From DATACQ01 sp036555515 (GTDB lineage Bacteria; Desulfobacterota; Binatia; UBA9968), in NCBI GenBank assembly GCA_036555515.1, contig DATBLC010000023.1, positions 1 through 64,000 of the forward strand: a stretch of DNA of 64,000 bases, read 5' to 3'. A program made the position numbers and the translations under genes. The notes under the pieces were generated by a model that worked only from the letters and a program-made list of their open reading frames with translations, was not told the origin of the DNA and did not search any database. Below are positions 15,613-23,607 of this stretch, piece after piece; position 1 is the first letter of the stretch, and each line of letters begins with the position of its first letter.

Positions 15613-16450
15613 AGCGAGCGGCAGTGCTTCATCTTATTGGTTCGCGGTCATTGGGCGCGTGAAAGCGCGCGCGGCTCGAAGCGTCATGGATTGGGGATGG
15701 CGCTTCATACCTCCCGGTTTCGTGACGGCGCGCGACCAGCGCGGGCGCTTATTGGTGGTCAGGGAGATTCTCGGGGACGGCCTGCCCATCGAAATGATTT
15801 GCGACAAAACCGGGGAAGTGAGCCCTTATCATGGCCGGGACCAATTGCGCTGCCTGCGGCTTGCCGACGGGGAGCGGGCCTTGGTACGCTCTTACCGCCA
15901 CGGCGGCCTGCTGCGCGGCTTGACGCGAGACATTTTTTTTACCTGGCCGCCGCGGCCCCTGCGCGAACTGGCCGTTAGCGAAGAGTTGCATCACAGGGGC
16001 ATGCCCACCGTCGAACCTTGCGGCGCTTGCGTCGAGCCTCTATGGGGGCCCTTCTACCGCGGCTGGTTCATCACCCGCGAGCTCACCGGCGCTCGGGACC
16101 TGTGGGAGACTGTGAGTGGCAGTCTCGTACGCGGTTTTGACATGGCCGCGATATTGCGCGCGGCCGCCGACGCCATCAAACTGTTGCACCGCGAAGGGGT
16201 TTACCACCGGGATCTCAATATGAAGAACATCCTGGTGCGCCGGGAAAACAGCGGGCTCAGATGTTATATTATTGATTTTGACAAAGCGACGCTATTCTTG
16301 GGGCGGCTACCGGACCAGTTCGCCGAGAGGAATCTTAATCGTCTGCGCCGTTCGGCGCGCAAGCTCGACCCGTTGGGGCGGTATATTTCGGAAGCCGCCT
16401 GGAAAGATTTCTTGGATCGTTACTATGACACCGGCACCACTGGCAGTTGA
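15605..16450 (+). CDS. Kdo/WaaP-family lipopolysaccharide core kinase 1
   Basis: A 281-residue member of the small eukaryotic-like kinase family that phosphorylates LPS inner-core sugars. Motifs: GVYHRDLNMKNILV (catalytic HRD and metal Asn) and YIIDFDKA (the DFG-like Asp). DWGWRFIPPGF near the N-terminus is KdkA-like. I chose the TTG at 15605 because ggag stands 7 bases ahead and it overlaps the waaF stop; GTG at 15659 and ATG at 15686 are alternatives that keep the whole kinase domain. Its 3' end overlaps the next GT9 gene by 26 nt. Confidence 0.83.
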   Translation: MSEASGSASSYWFAVIGRVKARAARSVMDWGWRFIPPGFVTARDQRGRLLVVREILGDGLPIEMICDKTGEVSPYHGRDQLRCLRLADGERALVRSYRHGGLLRGLTRDIFFTWPPRPLRELAVSEELHHRGMPTVEPCGACVEPLWGPFYRGWFITRELTGARDLWETVSGSLVRGFDMAAILRAAADAIKLLHREGVYHRDLNMKNILVRRENSGLRCYIIDFDKATLFLGRLPDQFAERNLNRLRRSARKLDPLGRYISEAAWKDFLDRYYDTGTTGS

Positions 16451-17501
16451 GCCGAAGAAAATTCTCATTTTGCTGCACGGCTCCATCGGCGACGTGACCC
16501 GCGCGTTACCGCTGGCGGGTTTGTTGCGCCGCCGTTTTCCCAAGGCAAACCTCGCATGGTCCGTGGAGCCGGCAGCGCTGCCTCTGGTAGAGCTTTGCCG
16601 CGCCGTGGATGAAATCATTCTATTCGACAGACCGCGCGGCGTAACGGCTTTTTGGCGGTTTCTGAACGTCATCCGGGCGCGGCGTTTCGATCTGGTTCTC
16701 GACCTGCAGCGTCATTTGAAAAGCGGTTTAATCAGCCGTTGGTCCGGCGCGCCCGACCGTCTGGGATTTCACCGGTCGGACGCCAAGGAATTCAACTGGC
16801 TTTTTAATAACCGCTACATCGCCGCTACCGGTAACAACACGCCGAAAATATTGCATTACATGAAATTCGCCGAGTATCTCGGCATCGATCCGAGGCCCAT
16901 TGAATGGAATTTGCAATTGACCGCAGAGGATTATGGAAGGGCTGAAAGGCTTCTGGGCGGCGCGCGACGAGACATAGGAGTTTTGTTCGTCGGCAGCCGC
17001 TGGGAAAGTAAACTGTGGTTCGCGGCGCAGATCGCGGCCGCGGCCGCCGAGATCCGCCGGCGTCATGGGCTCGACGTCGTATTTCTCGGCGCCTCCGCCG
17101 ACCGAGCGCTCGGCAACGAAGCCCAGGCGAGGGTGCAAGGAAACGTCATCAATTTGGTCGGCCGGACATCCCTTCGCGACGCCGTGGCGATTATCGCGCG
17201 CGCGCGCTTCTGTCTCGGTCCGGATACGGGACTGATGCATATCGCCGCCGCATTAGGCACGCCCGTGATATCCCTCTGGGGCGCGACCGACCCGGCGCGC
17301 ACCGGGCCTTACGGATTCGGTGATCTGGTCATCCTAGGCAAGGCCGATTGTTCGCCCTGTTATCGCAAGCGCTGCTCCATCGGCCGCATTTGCATGCAAT
17401 CCATAGATGTGGGTGCCATTCTGGCAATGATCGACAAAGCGCTCGCGCGCCACCAGACCGGGCGCAATGTTCCCAAAGAAGTCCGTGTCTCAATATATTA
17501 G
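16425..17501 (+). CDS. glycosyltransferase family 9, heptosyltransferase
   Basis: A 358-residue GT9 enzyme. It shows KKILILLHGSIGDVTRALPL at about residues 11-30, VLDLQRHLKSGLISRW, LFVGSRWESKLW (nucleotide-sugar site) and LGPDTGLMHIAAALGTPVISLWG, the D-T-G-x-M-H loop of the family. The ATG at 16425 lies inside the end of kinase 1; the longer frame shadows that gene. CSPCYRKRCSIGRICM near the C-terminus is a Cys-rich stretch like that in WaaF. It may be heptosyltransferase I or III; the sequence alone does not decide. Confidence 0.87.
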   Translation: MTPAPLAVEPKKILILLHGSIGDVTRALPLAGLLRRRFPKANLAWSVEPAALPLVELCRAVDEIILFDRPRGVTAFWRFLNVIRARRFDLVLDLQRHLKSGLISRWSGAPDRLGFHRSDAKEFNWLFNNRYIAATGNNTPKILHYMKFAEYLGIDPRPIEWNLQLTAEDYGRAERLLGGARRDIGVLFVGSRWESKLWFAAQIAAAAAEIRRRHGLDVVFLGASADRALGNEAQARVQGNVINLVGRTSLRDAVAIIARARFCLGPDTGLMHIAAALGTPVISLWGATDPARTGPYGFGDLVILGKADCSPCYRKRCSIGRICMQSIDVGAILAMIDKALARHQTGRNVPKEVRVSIY

Positions 17502-18333
17502 CCAACGAGATGGCGTCTGGCGCCTCTGGTTTCGGCGCGATCTTTGGAGTCAAGAGATCTGGCATGCGCTGCGCGACCGTCTGGCGGCAGAGCGTCCAAG
17601 CAGCCACCCCCGTACTTTGGATATCCGCCTGGTCGGAGCTCATCAACCGCTGTTTCTGAAGGTGTTTTACCGAACCTCCGCTTTGGCATCGTTTAAGGAT
17701 TTTTTTCGCCGCTCCAAGGCGGTGCGCTCGCTCATGCTCACGGAGAGTTTCGGCGGCTTGGGTTTCAACGCTCCCATCGCGATCGGCGCTGGGGAAGAGC
17801 GCCATGCAAACCTGCTGCGCCGCTCCTTTGTAGTCACGTTGCCGGTGCCTGGCCGCGCGCTGCCGCTTTTCTTGCGCGATCATGTGGAGAGGGGCGCCCC
17901 CGCCATTTCATTGCGCCAAAAGCGCCAGGCTCTAGCGCAACTGGCAAGGGAAATCAGGAGACTCCATGATCGGGGCTTTGTCCACGGCGATCTCGTCCCC
18001 GGCAATATTTTTGTGGCGCCGAAAACGGACGGAACCATGGGCTTCTGGTTTATGGACAACGACCGCACGCGCCGCTATCCTAATTGCTTGCCACAGCGGT
18101 TTTGGCTGCGCAATCTGGTCCAACTCAATCGTATTCCGCTTGCCGGCATTTCGCTCCAGGACCGCATGCGATTTTTTCACGCCTATACCGGGCAGAAAAA
18201 GCTCGAGCGCCAAGAGCGAAGGTTGGTTCAGTGGCTGGAGCGAAAAACCCGGCAGCGGCGCAGAGAATGCGATGCCGTCGACGCCTCGGGGAGTTTTCGC
18301 CGGCTAATGCGCTGGGATGCGACGGCACATTGA
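17467..18333 (+). CDS. Kdo/WaaP-family lipopolysaccharide core kinase 2
   Basis: A 288-residue kinase-fold protein. The catalytic loop is GFVHGDLVPGNIFV and the metal-binding Asp is in WFMDNDRTR, replacing DFG. The N-terminal lobe has LFLKVFYR with the expected Lys. The C-terminus is very basic (KTRQRRRE). It overlaps the preceding GT9 gene by 35 nt, so the two are likely translated together. It differs strongly from kinases 1 and 3 in this cluster, so it probably modifies another core position. Confidence 0.8.
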   Translation: MFPKKSVSQYISQRDGVWRLWFRRDLWSQEIWHALRDRLAAERPSSHPRTLDIRLVGAHQPLFLKVFYRTSALASFKDFFRRSKAVRSLMLTESFGGLGFNAPIAIGAGEERHANLLRRSFVVTLPVPGRALPLFLRDHVERGAPAISLRQKRQALAQLAREIRRLHDRGFVHGDLVPGNIFVAPKTDGTMGFWFMDNDRTRRYPNCLPQRFWLRNLVQLNRIPLAGISLQDRMRFFHAYTGQKKLERQERRLVQWLERKTRQRRRECDAVDASGSFRRLMRWDATAH

Positions 18334-18403
18334 ACGGCTGCGCCCGCAATCGAGGGAAGACGAGATTTTAGCGCAATGGGCGCAAGTAGATTGATTGCGT
18401 CGA

Positions 18404-18466
18404 GTTCAAGTCGTTCAAGCCACCGAGCAATTCGGCGAACTTTTGAACGATCGGAACTTTTGGAAC
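18404..18466. repeat. 9-nt GTTCAA inverted array, family I, copy 2 (with spacer)
   Basis: Units gttcaagtc, gttcaagcc, spacer accgagcaattcggcga, then inverse units cttttgaac, gatcggaac, ttttggaac. The spacer resembles that of copy 1 (cga-caa-c-gg core). It lies between kinase 2 and the small ORF at 18549. Confidence 0.75.
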
Positions 18467-18548
18467 GCACGCAGCGAGTGAGGAACAATTATTAGCCAAT
18501 GCACCTAATCCCTACAAGACTCGGATCAAGTTTGCGCCGGTTTTTGTC

Positions 18549-18713
18549 ATGATTTTCTTCTATCCTCTGATGTGGCTTTTTGGTCTGGAAGCCGTAATCC
18601 GCGCCGAAAGAGATCCGTTGCAAAGACGGTATAGTTGGCAAATTTTGCGGTGGTTGCCGCTTCTGCTATCCGACAATATCGGGATCAAAGCCCGGAAGAA
18701 CCGCCGCGGATGA
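18549..18713 (+). CDS. possible small membrane protein between LPS genes
   Basis: A 54-codon ORF, MIFFYPLMWLFGLEAVIRAERDP..., with one membrane-type helix at residues 2-17 and a basic C-terminus (KARKNRRG). Its stop overlaps the ATG of the next gene as ATGA, which suggests real coupled translation. The open frame continues upstream without a stop for about 18 codons (NPYKTRIKFAPVFV), so the true start may be an earlier non-ATG codon. No Shine-Dalgarno is clear. Family not recognised. Confidence 0.45.
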   Translation: MIFFYPLMWLFGLEAVIRAERDPLQRRYSWQILRWLPLLLSDNIGIKARKNRRG

Positions 18714-19864
18714 AAGTTGCCCTCGCCCACAAGCGGCTTGATCTCAAAGGCGGCACAGAAAGAGATCTGTATCGCACCGCCGAAGGATTGCGAGACCTCG
18801 GACATGAGGTTCATCTTTTCTGCGCGGAGTTCGGCGTCAAAGCTCCGCCGGGGACGTTTTCCCATCGCATTCCGGTGCTGCCTTTGGGCCGCACGGCGCG
18901 GCTGTGGAGCCTTGCCACATGGGGACCCGAGACCATCCGCAAGCATCGGTGTGACGTCGTCGTTGGTTTCGGCCGCATGGCCGAACAGGATGTAATTCGG
19001 AGCGGCGGCGGCACACACCGGGAGTTTCTCGATCGGCTCGGCGTAGACGGCGGGGCGCAGCGGCGTTTTTGGCAGGGCGCCAGCATCTACCATCGGAGCT
19101 TATTAGCGCTTGAAAAGCGCCAATTTTCATTCGCACGATTGAAAAACATCATCGCTGTCTCGAAGGAAGTCGAGCGCGACATTATGCAGCATTATGGCGT
19201 ACCGGCCGAGCGCATCACGGTGCTCTACAACGGCGTGGATCACGAACGTTTTCGGCCCTCGCTGCGGCACCAATGGCGGTGTCTTGTGCGCCGAGAGTTG
19301 TCGATACCTGAACAGGCGCCGGTGGTATTGTTTGTCGGCAACGGCTTTCAACGCAAGGGGTTAGACCGGTTGCTTGCCGTCTGGGATTCGCCACCCTTGC
19401 GCGACGCCTACCTTTTAGTGGTGGGCGAGGACGCGAGATCCGGCCAGTATCGGGCGCACGCCAAAGCGGTTGCCGGGAAGCGGATTGTATTTGCCGGACG
19501 GCAAGAAGCCGTCGAAAGATATTTCGGCGCCGCGGACACGGTCGCTCTCCCTTCGATTCAAGAAGCTTTCGGCAACGTTGTGTTGGAAGGCCTGTGCTGC
19601 GGTCTGCCGGTGGTTGTCGCGCGCTGCGTCGGTGCGGCCGAGGTCTTGCAAGGCAGCATGGCGCAAGGGGTGGTCGACGATCGGGATAACCCGTCCGAAT
19701 TGGCACAGAAGATCACCGCGCAGTTGCGGCGCTCGAAGGAGCCGGTTTGCCGTGAGGAAGCGAGACGATTGGGTGAAAGTTATTCCTGGCGCAATCATTT
19801 TAACAAACTCGAATCCGTGCTCATGGAAGTGCTCGCCGCCAAACAAGGTGAAAGAGTTTCCTGA
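18710..19864 (+). CDS. glycosyltransferase family 4, WaaG-like
   Basis: A 384-residue GT4 enzyme. The N-terminus MKVALAHKRLDLKGGTERDL matches the WaaG type (LPS core glucosyltransferase I). The C-terminal GT-B half shows VVLFVGNGFQRKGLDRLL, the phosphate/ribose loop region, and PSIQEAFGNVVLEGLCCGLP, the E-x7-E motif that binds the sugar nucleotide. ATGA overlap with the small membrane ORF. It probably adds a hexose to the heptose made by the GT9 enzymes upstream. Confidence 0.87.
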   Translation: MKVALAHKRLDLKGGTERDLYRTAEGLRDLGHEVHLFCAEFGVKAPPGTFSHRIPVLPLGRTARLWSLATWGPETIRKHRCDVVVGFGRMAEQDVIRSGGGTHREFLDRLGVDGGAQRRFWQGASIYHRSLLALEKRQFSFARLKNIIAVSKEVERDIMQHYGVPAERITVLYNGVDHERFRPSLRHQWRCLVRRELSIPEQAPVVLFVGNGFQRKGLDRLLAVWDSPPLRDAYLLVVGEDARSGQYRAHAKAVAGKRIVFAGRQEAVERYFGAADTVALPSIQEAFGNVVLEGLCCGLPVVVARCVGAAEVLQGSMAQGVVDDRDNPSELAQKITAQLRRSKEPVCREEARRLGESYSWRNHFNKLESVLMEVLAAKQGERVS

Positions 19865-20699
19865 TTTTGTTTCGGCGCAATATGGGAGCGCATCGATATG
19901 GCTCAAGCGAGGCCTCGCGAGCCGGTCGATGTTCGAGTTAATGGCGGACGCCGACCGTCTGCTTGAGCGATCGGATTGCGTCATCATCAAAGACCAAAGG
20001 AAGATAAAAGTCGGGCGCGTACCCCTCGAATGCGATGGTAAAAAGTTGATCGTTTACATCAAGCGTTACAACGCCTTTTCTTTTCGCTACCGGCTCCAGT
20101 CTGTCTTTGTTTGCTCCGGCGCGGTGAAATCGCTTCGCGGCGTGGCGATCGTGTCAGCGATCGGCGTTTTTACCGCGCGTCCCGTCGCCGCCATCGAACA
20201 TCGGCGCGGCGGGATGTTGGTCAAGAGTTTTTTCGTCAGCGAAGAAATCAAGGGGGGGAAAACCGCGGACGCTTACTGGCGCGAGGATGCGAGCGCGTTT
20301 GAAGGTGCCCAGGGGTTGCGCCGCCGCCGCGTCTTTCTCAAACAATTGGCCCAACTCTTCTCGCGCCTGCACGCCCATGGCGTTTATCACAACGATCTTA
20401 AAGACGCCAACATTATGGTCGTGCCGGACGGGGAAGATGTGCGCCCTTCATTCGGTTTGCTTGACGTAGAGGGGGTGCGCCGGTACGCCATGCTGAGCCG
20501 ATACCGCCATATTAAAAACCTCGTCCAATTGAATCGGACATTCGGGAGACATTTGCGGCGAACGGAGTTGCTGTATTTTCTGAACTGCTACCTGTCCGGA
20601 AATATTTTCGATCGTGGAGTCCGGAAGAGCTGGGCCAGGGACATTTATACACAGAGCGTCCGATTGGATCAGGTCAAGGGTATCTTTCATGGAGGCTGA
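19848..20699 (+). CDS. Kdo/WaaP-family lipopolysaccharide core kinase 3
   Basis: A 283-residue kinase-fold protein. The N-lobe Lys is in LIVYIKRYNAFSF. The catalytic loop is GVYHNDLKDANIMV and the second metal motif LLDVEGVRR. It resembles RfaP/WaaP-type core heptose kinases. A GTG at 19848, overlapping the GT4 stop by 17 nt, is the best start; an ATG at 19929 would remove the first 27 residues. It closes the run of waaF, kinase, GT9, kinase, GT4, kinase. A hairpin gagtcgg ... ccgactc lies just after its stop without a clear T-run. Confidence 0.8.
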   Translation: MKEFPDFVSAQYGSASIWLKRGLASRSMFELMADADRLLERSDCVIIKDQRKIKVGRVPLECDGKKLIVYIKRYNAFSFRYRLQSVFVCSGAVKSLRGVAIVSAIGVFTARPVAAIEHRRGGMLVKSFFVSEEIKGGKTADAYWREDASAFEGAQGLRRRRVFLKQLAQLFSRLHAHGVYHNDLKDANIMVVPDGEDVRPSFGLLDVEGVRRYAMLSRYRHIKNLVQLNRTFGRHLRRTELLYFLNCYLSGNIFDRGVRKSWARDIYTQSVRLDQVKGIFHGG

Positions 20700-20842
20700 G
20701 TCGGCCACAGCAACCGACTCGGTCAGTTTGACTGCTGAACTGATGGTTGTATTCCGGCCATAAAGGCATTATTTTTGTGAATGTTTTTTGATTTTAGCGG
20801 CTCTTTGCTCTTTCCCTGCTGCCAGAGGTAAAATCCATAAAA

Positions 20843-22600
20843 ATGAAAACCTACCTGCGGTTAGTGAAGTATCTCAAGCCGTACATTTGGCCTCATCTTG
20901 TGTTTGCCGTAGTTTGCATGCTGGGTCACAGCGCGACCAGCGGCGCGATGCCGTTCATCACCAAAAAAATTTTTGACGACGTTTTCGCGAATAGGGATCA
21001 TGCGGTCTTGGCGGTCCTTCCATTTATCATCGTTGGAGTTTTTCTTTTTCGCGGCTTGGCTTCTTTTGGCCAAGACTTTCTCATGGCCTATATTAGTGGC
21101 CGTGTGGTCACGGATATTCGCAATAAACTGCACGCCCACACCCTGACGCTTCCCCTTTCATTTTTTCACCGCTACCCAAGCGGCAACCTTGTCTCTCGTA
21201 TTACCGGCGACGTCGGTGTAGCGGCAGGTGCGATGACCGACGCGGTGGTGTCGATGATGCGCGAAAGTACTTCACTGATTGCTCTGATCATCGCCGCGTT
21301 TTACATGGATCCATGGTTGGCGGTTATTTCGTTTGTGGTATTTCCGGCCTCGGTCCTGCCGGTGATGAAGTTGGGAAAGAAAATCAGGAGGTTTACGGGC
21401 AAGGGGCAAGCCAAGGTCGGCCACTTGCTCGGTCTATTACATGAAACGATTCAAGGGACGCGCATCGTCAAAGCGTTCGGCATGGAGTCTTATGAACAAG
21501 AGCGGTTCGCCAAGGAGAGCGAGCGACTTTTTAGACTCGGAATACGGGCAACCCGAACGAGAGCCATGATCGGACCCATGACGGAGTTGCTGTCTGCCTT
21601 TGCGATCGGCGGCGTGGTGTGGTACGGGGGCGCCAGCGTCATTGGCGGCAGCCGGACGCAGGGCCAGTTCATGGCCTTTCTCACCGCGATGTTCATGATG
21701 TACCAACCGTTTAAAAAGCTCGCGAGTACGAATTCGATGGTACAGCAGGGTATTGCGGCCGCGGAGCGCGTCTTCGAGATCCTCGATACCCGTTCGGATA
21801 TTCAAGAAAGGCTTGACGCGAAATCAGCTGCGAAATTCTCGCATGAAATCGAGTTTCACGATGTCAGCTTCAGTTACGGAAATAAACCGGTCTTAAGGAA
21901 TATAGACCTCAAAATCGGGTCCGGTCAGATGGTGGCTTTAGTCGGAATCAGCGGCGTAGGCAAGAGCACTCTGGCCGATCTGGTTCCTCGGTTTTATGAC
22001 GTGACTGCGGGAAAGATCACTCTGGACGGAGTGGACGTTCGAGATGTGACATTGGAGTCTCTGAGATCGCAGATCGGCATAGTGACGCAACAAACGTTCC
22101 TTTTTAACGATACAGTGAGAAATAACATTGCTTACGGCGATCGGTCGAAGGGCATGGACGCGATCATCACCGCCGCCAAGGCGGCGCACGCCCATGACTT
22201 CATCATGGCGACGCCGCAGGGTTACGACACTGTCGTCGGAGAGTTGGGATTGAAGATCTCCGGCGGGGAAAGACAACGATTGTCGATCGCGCGCGCACTC
22301 CTCAAAGATCCACCGATCTTGATTCTCGACGAAGCGACATCATCGCTGGATTCAGAATCGGAAAAACTTGTTCAGGACGCGCTGGAACGCCTCATGGCGG
22401 GGCGAACCACGTTGGTGATTGCACACCGGTTGTCAACGATTAGAAAAGCGGATCGAATTGTGGTTTTGGTCGGCGGGAAAATTGTAGAACAGGGAACCCA
22501 CGAGGAGCTACTCGCACAAAAGGCCGAATACAACAAGCTCTATGCGCTGCAGTTCGCGGAAAGCAGTGAAGAACGGAACGTTGGCAAACTGCTTCACTAA
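20843..22600 (+). CDS. msbA: ABC exporter, MsbA-like lipid A flippase
   Basis: A 585-residue half-transporter. An ABC_membrane domain spans about 20-310 with six hydrophobic segments. The ATPase follows: Walker A GISGVGKST (about 373-381), Q-loop region VTQQTFLF, signature ISGGERQRLSIARAL, Walker B ILILDEATSSLD, and H-loop IAHRLSTI. By family it flips lipid A-core across the inner membrane, which fits the core genes on both sides. Other lipid exporters share this layout. A hairpin agcgcaa ... ttgcgct (about 22600-22621) follows the stop. Confidence 0.88.
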   Translation: MKTYLRLVKYLKPYIWPHLVFAVVCMLGHSATSGAMPFITKKIFDDVFANRDHAVLAVLPFIIVGVFLFRGLASFGQDFLMAYISGRVVTDIRNKLHAHTLTLPLSFFHRYPSGNLVSRITGDVGVAAGAMTDAVVSMMRESTSLIALIIAAFYMDPWLAVISFVVFPASVLPVMKLGKKIRRFTGKGQAKVGHLLGLLHETIQGTRIVKAFGMESYEQERFAKESERLFRLGIRATRTRAMIGPMTELLSAFAIGGVVWYGGASVIGGSRTQGQFMAFLTAMFMMYQPFKKLASTNSMVQQGIAAAERVFEILDTRSDIQERLDAKSAAKFSHEIEFHDVSFSYGNKPVLRNIDLKIGSGQMVALVGISGVGKSTLADLVPRFYDVTAGKITLDGVDVRDVTLESLRSQIGIVTQQTFLFNDTVRNNIAYGDRSKGMDAIITAAKAAHAHDFIMATPQGYDTVVGELGLKISGGERQRLSIARALLKDPPILILDEATSSLDSESEKLVQDALERLMAGRTTLVIAHRLSTIRKADRIVVLVGGKIVEQGTHEELLAQKAEYNKLYALQFAESSEERNVGKLLH

Positions 22601-22696
22601 GCGCAAGACCTTCGTTGCGCTCTAAGTGCCCATCGCGCCAAGAAAGCTTTCCGTTAAGAAAATGGCGAATCGCTAACGTTCATTGGGCCAAATTTA

Positions 22697-23578
22697 ATGC
22701 CGCTTGGAATTTCAGTCGTCATACCGACCTACAATAATGCCCCGCTGCTGCGGGAGACCCTTGATAGCGTATTAAGGCAAAGTTGTAAGGATTTCGAGCT
22801 CATCGTCGTCGACGATGGGTCAACGGACGGCACCGCAGAAATCGTCAAAACCGATTATCCACAAGCGCGGTACTTATTTCAGGCGAATCGTGGTCCGGCA
22901 GCTGCGCGGAATGAAGGGGTGCGTTTGGCTCAAAGCGAGTATATTGCCTTCTGTGATCACGACGATGTGTGGAACGAGCGGCATCTGGAGGTGTTGTTAC
23001 AAAGCTTTTCATCCCACCCTGCCAGCGCGCTGGCGTTTAACAATGCGGAGTATTTTGGAGAGGGCGTGCAAGATTCCAAATTGCATTTGGAACACTTTAA
23101 GGCAACGGCGTTGATGGCTGGAATTGTAAGCCCGAGGGTTCTTCTCTGGGACTATCCGGTGGCTTCTATGTCGGTCGTGATGGTGAAGAAAGAGGTTTTT
23201 CAAGAGCTCAACGGTCTAAGCGAGAACGTCGGTGCACTGGATGATTTACATTTTTATCTCCGAGTCGCGGCTCACTATGGTGTTCGCTACGTAAATTACG
23301 TTGGCTGTAAGAAGAGAGTAACCGGCACCAACCTATCGAAGATGATCAACATCAAAGAGATCAACGTGTGCTACTTGGAAGACCTTTGGACAAACCATCC
23401 GGAAGTGATTCGGGCGATCGGCCCGCTCAGATATCGTCTACGGCTTGCCAGGAAGTATTTTAAGCTTGGGCGATATTACCTGCAGAAAAATGAGCCTAGT
23501 TCAGCCAAGCGTATGTTCTGGAAGGCTTATAGAGCCAATTTTGTTAACCTGCGCTACCTTTGGCGTGCCATGCTATAG
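22697..23578 (+). CDS. glycosyltransferase family 2, LPS/O-antigen type
   Basis: A 293-residue GT-A enzyme: SVVIPTYNNAPLLRETLDSV at the start, IVVDDGSTDGTAEI, then AFCDHDDVW, where DHDD takes the place of DxD. The last 45 residues (KYFKLGRYYLQKNEPSSAKR then AYRANFVNLRYLW) form a helical, TPR-like tail shared with three neighbours. First gene of an AT-richer glycosyltransferase group. Donor and acceptor unknown. Confidence 0.88.
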   Translation: MPLGISVVIPTYNNAPLLRETLDSVLRQSCKDFELIVVDDGSTDGTAEIVKTDYPQARYLFQANRGPAAARNEGVRLAQSEYIAFCDHDDVWNERHLEVLLQSFSSHPASALAFNNAEYFGEGVQDSKLHLEHFKATALMAGIVSPRVLLWDYPVASMSVVMVKKEVFQELNGLSENVGALDDLHFYLRVAAHYGVRYVNYVGCKKRVTGTNLSKMINIKEINVCYLEDLWTNHPEVIRAIGPLRYRLRLARKYFKLGRYYLQKNEPSSAKRMFWKAYRANFVNLRYLWRAML

Positions 23579-23607
23579 GCGGGGTTGCGCAGGAATCACG
23601 CTGCTAC

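Noticed and set aside
15299..16450. Longer kinase 1 starting at 15299
   Set aside because: It would overlap the waaF C-terminal half by more than 300 bases; the N-terminal extra residues are shadows of waaF.
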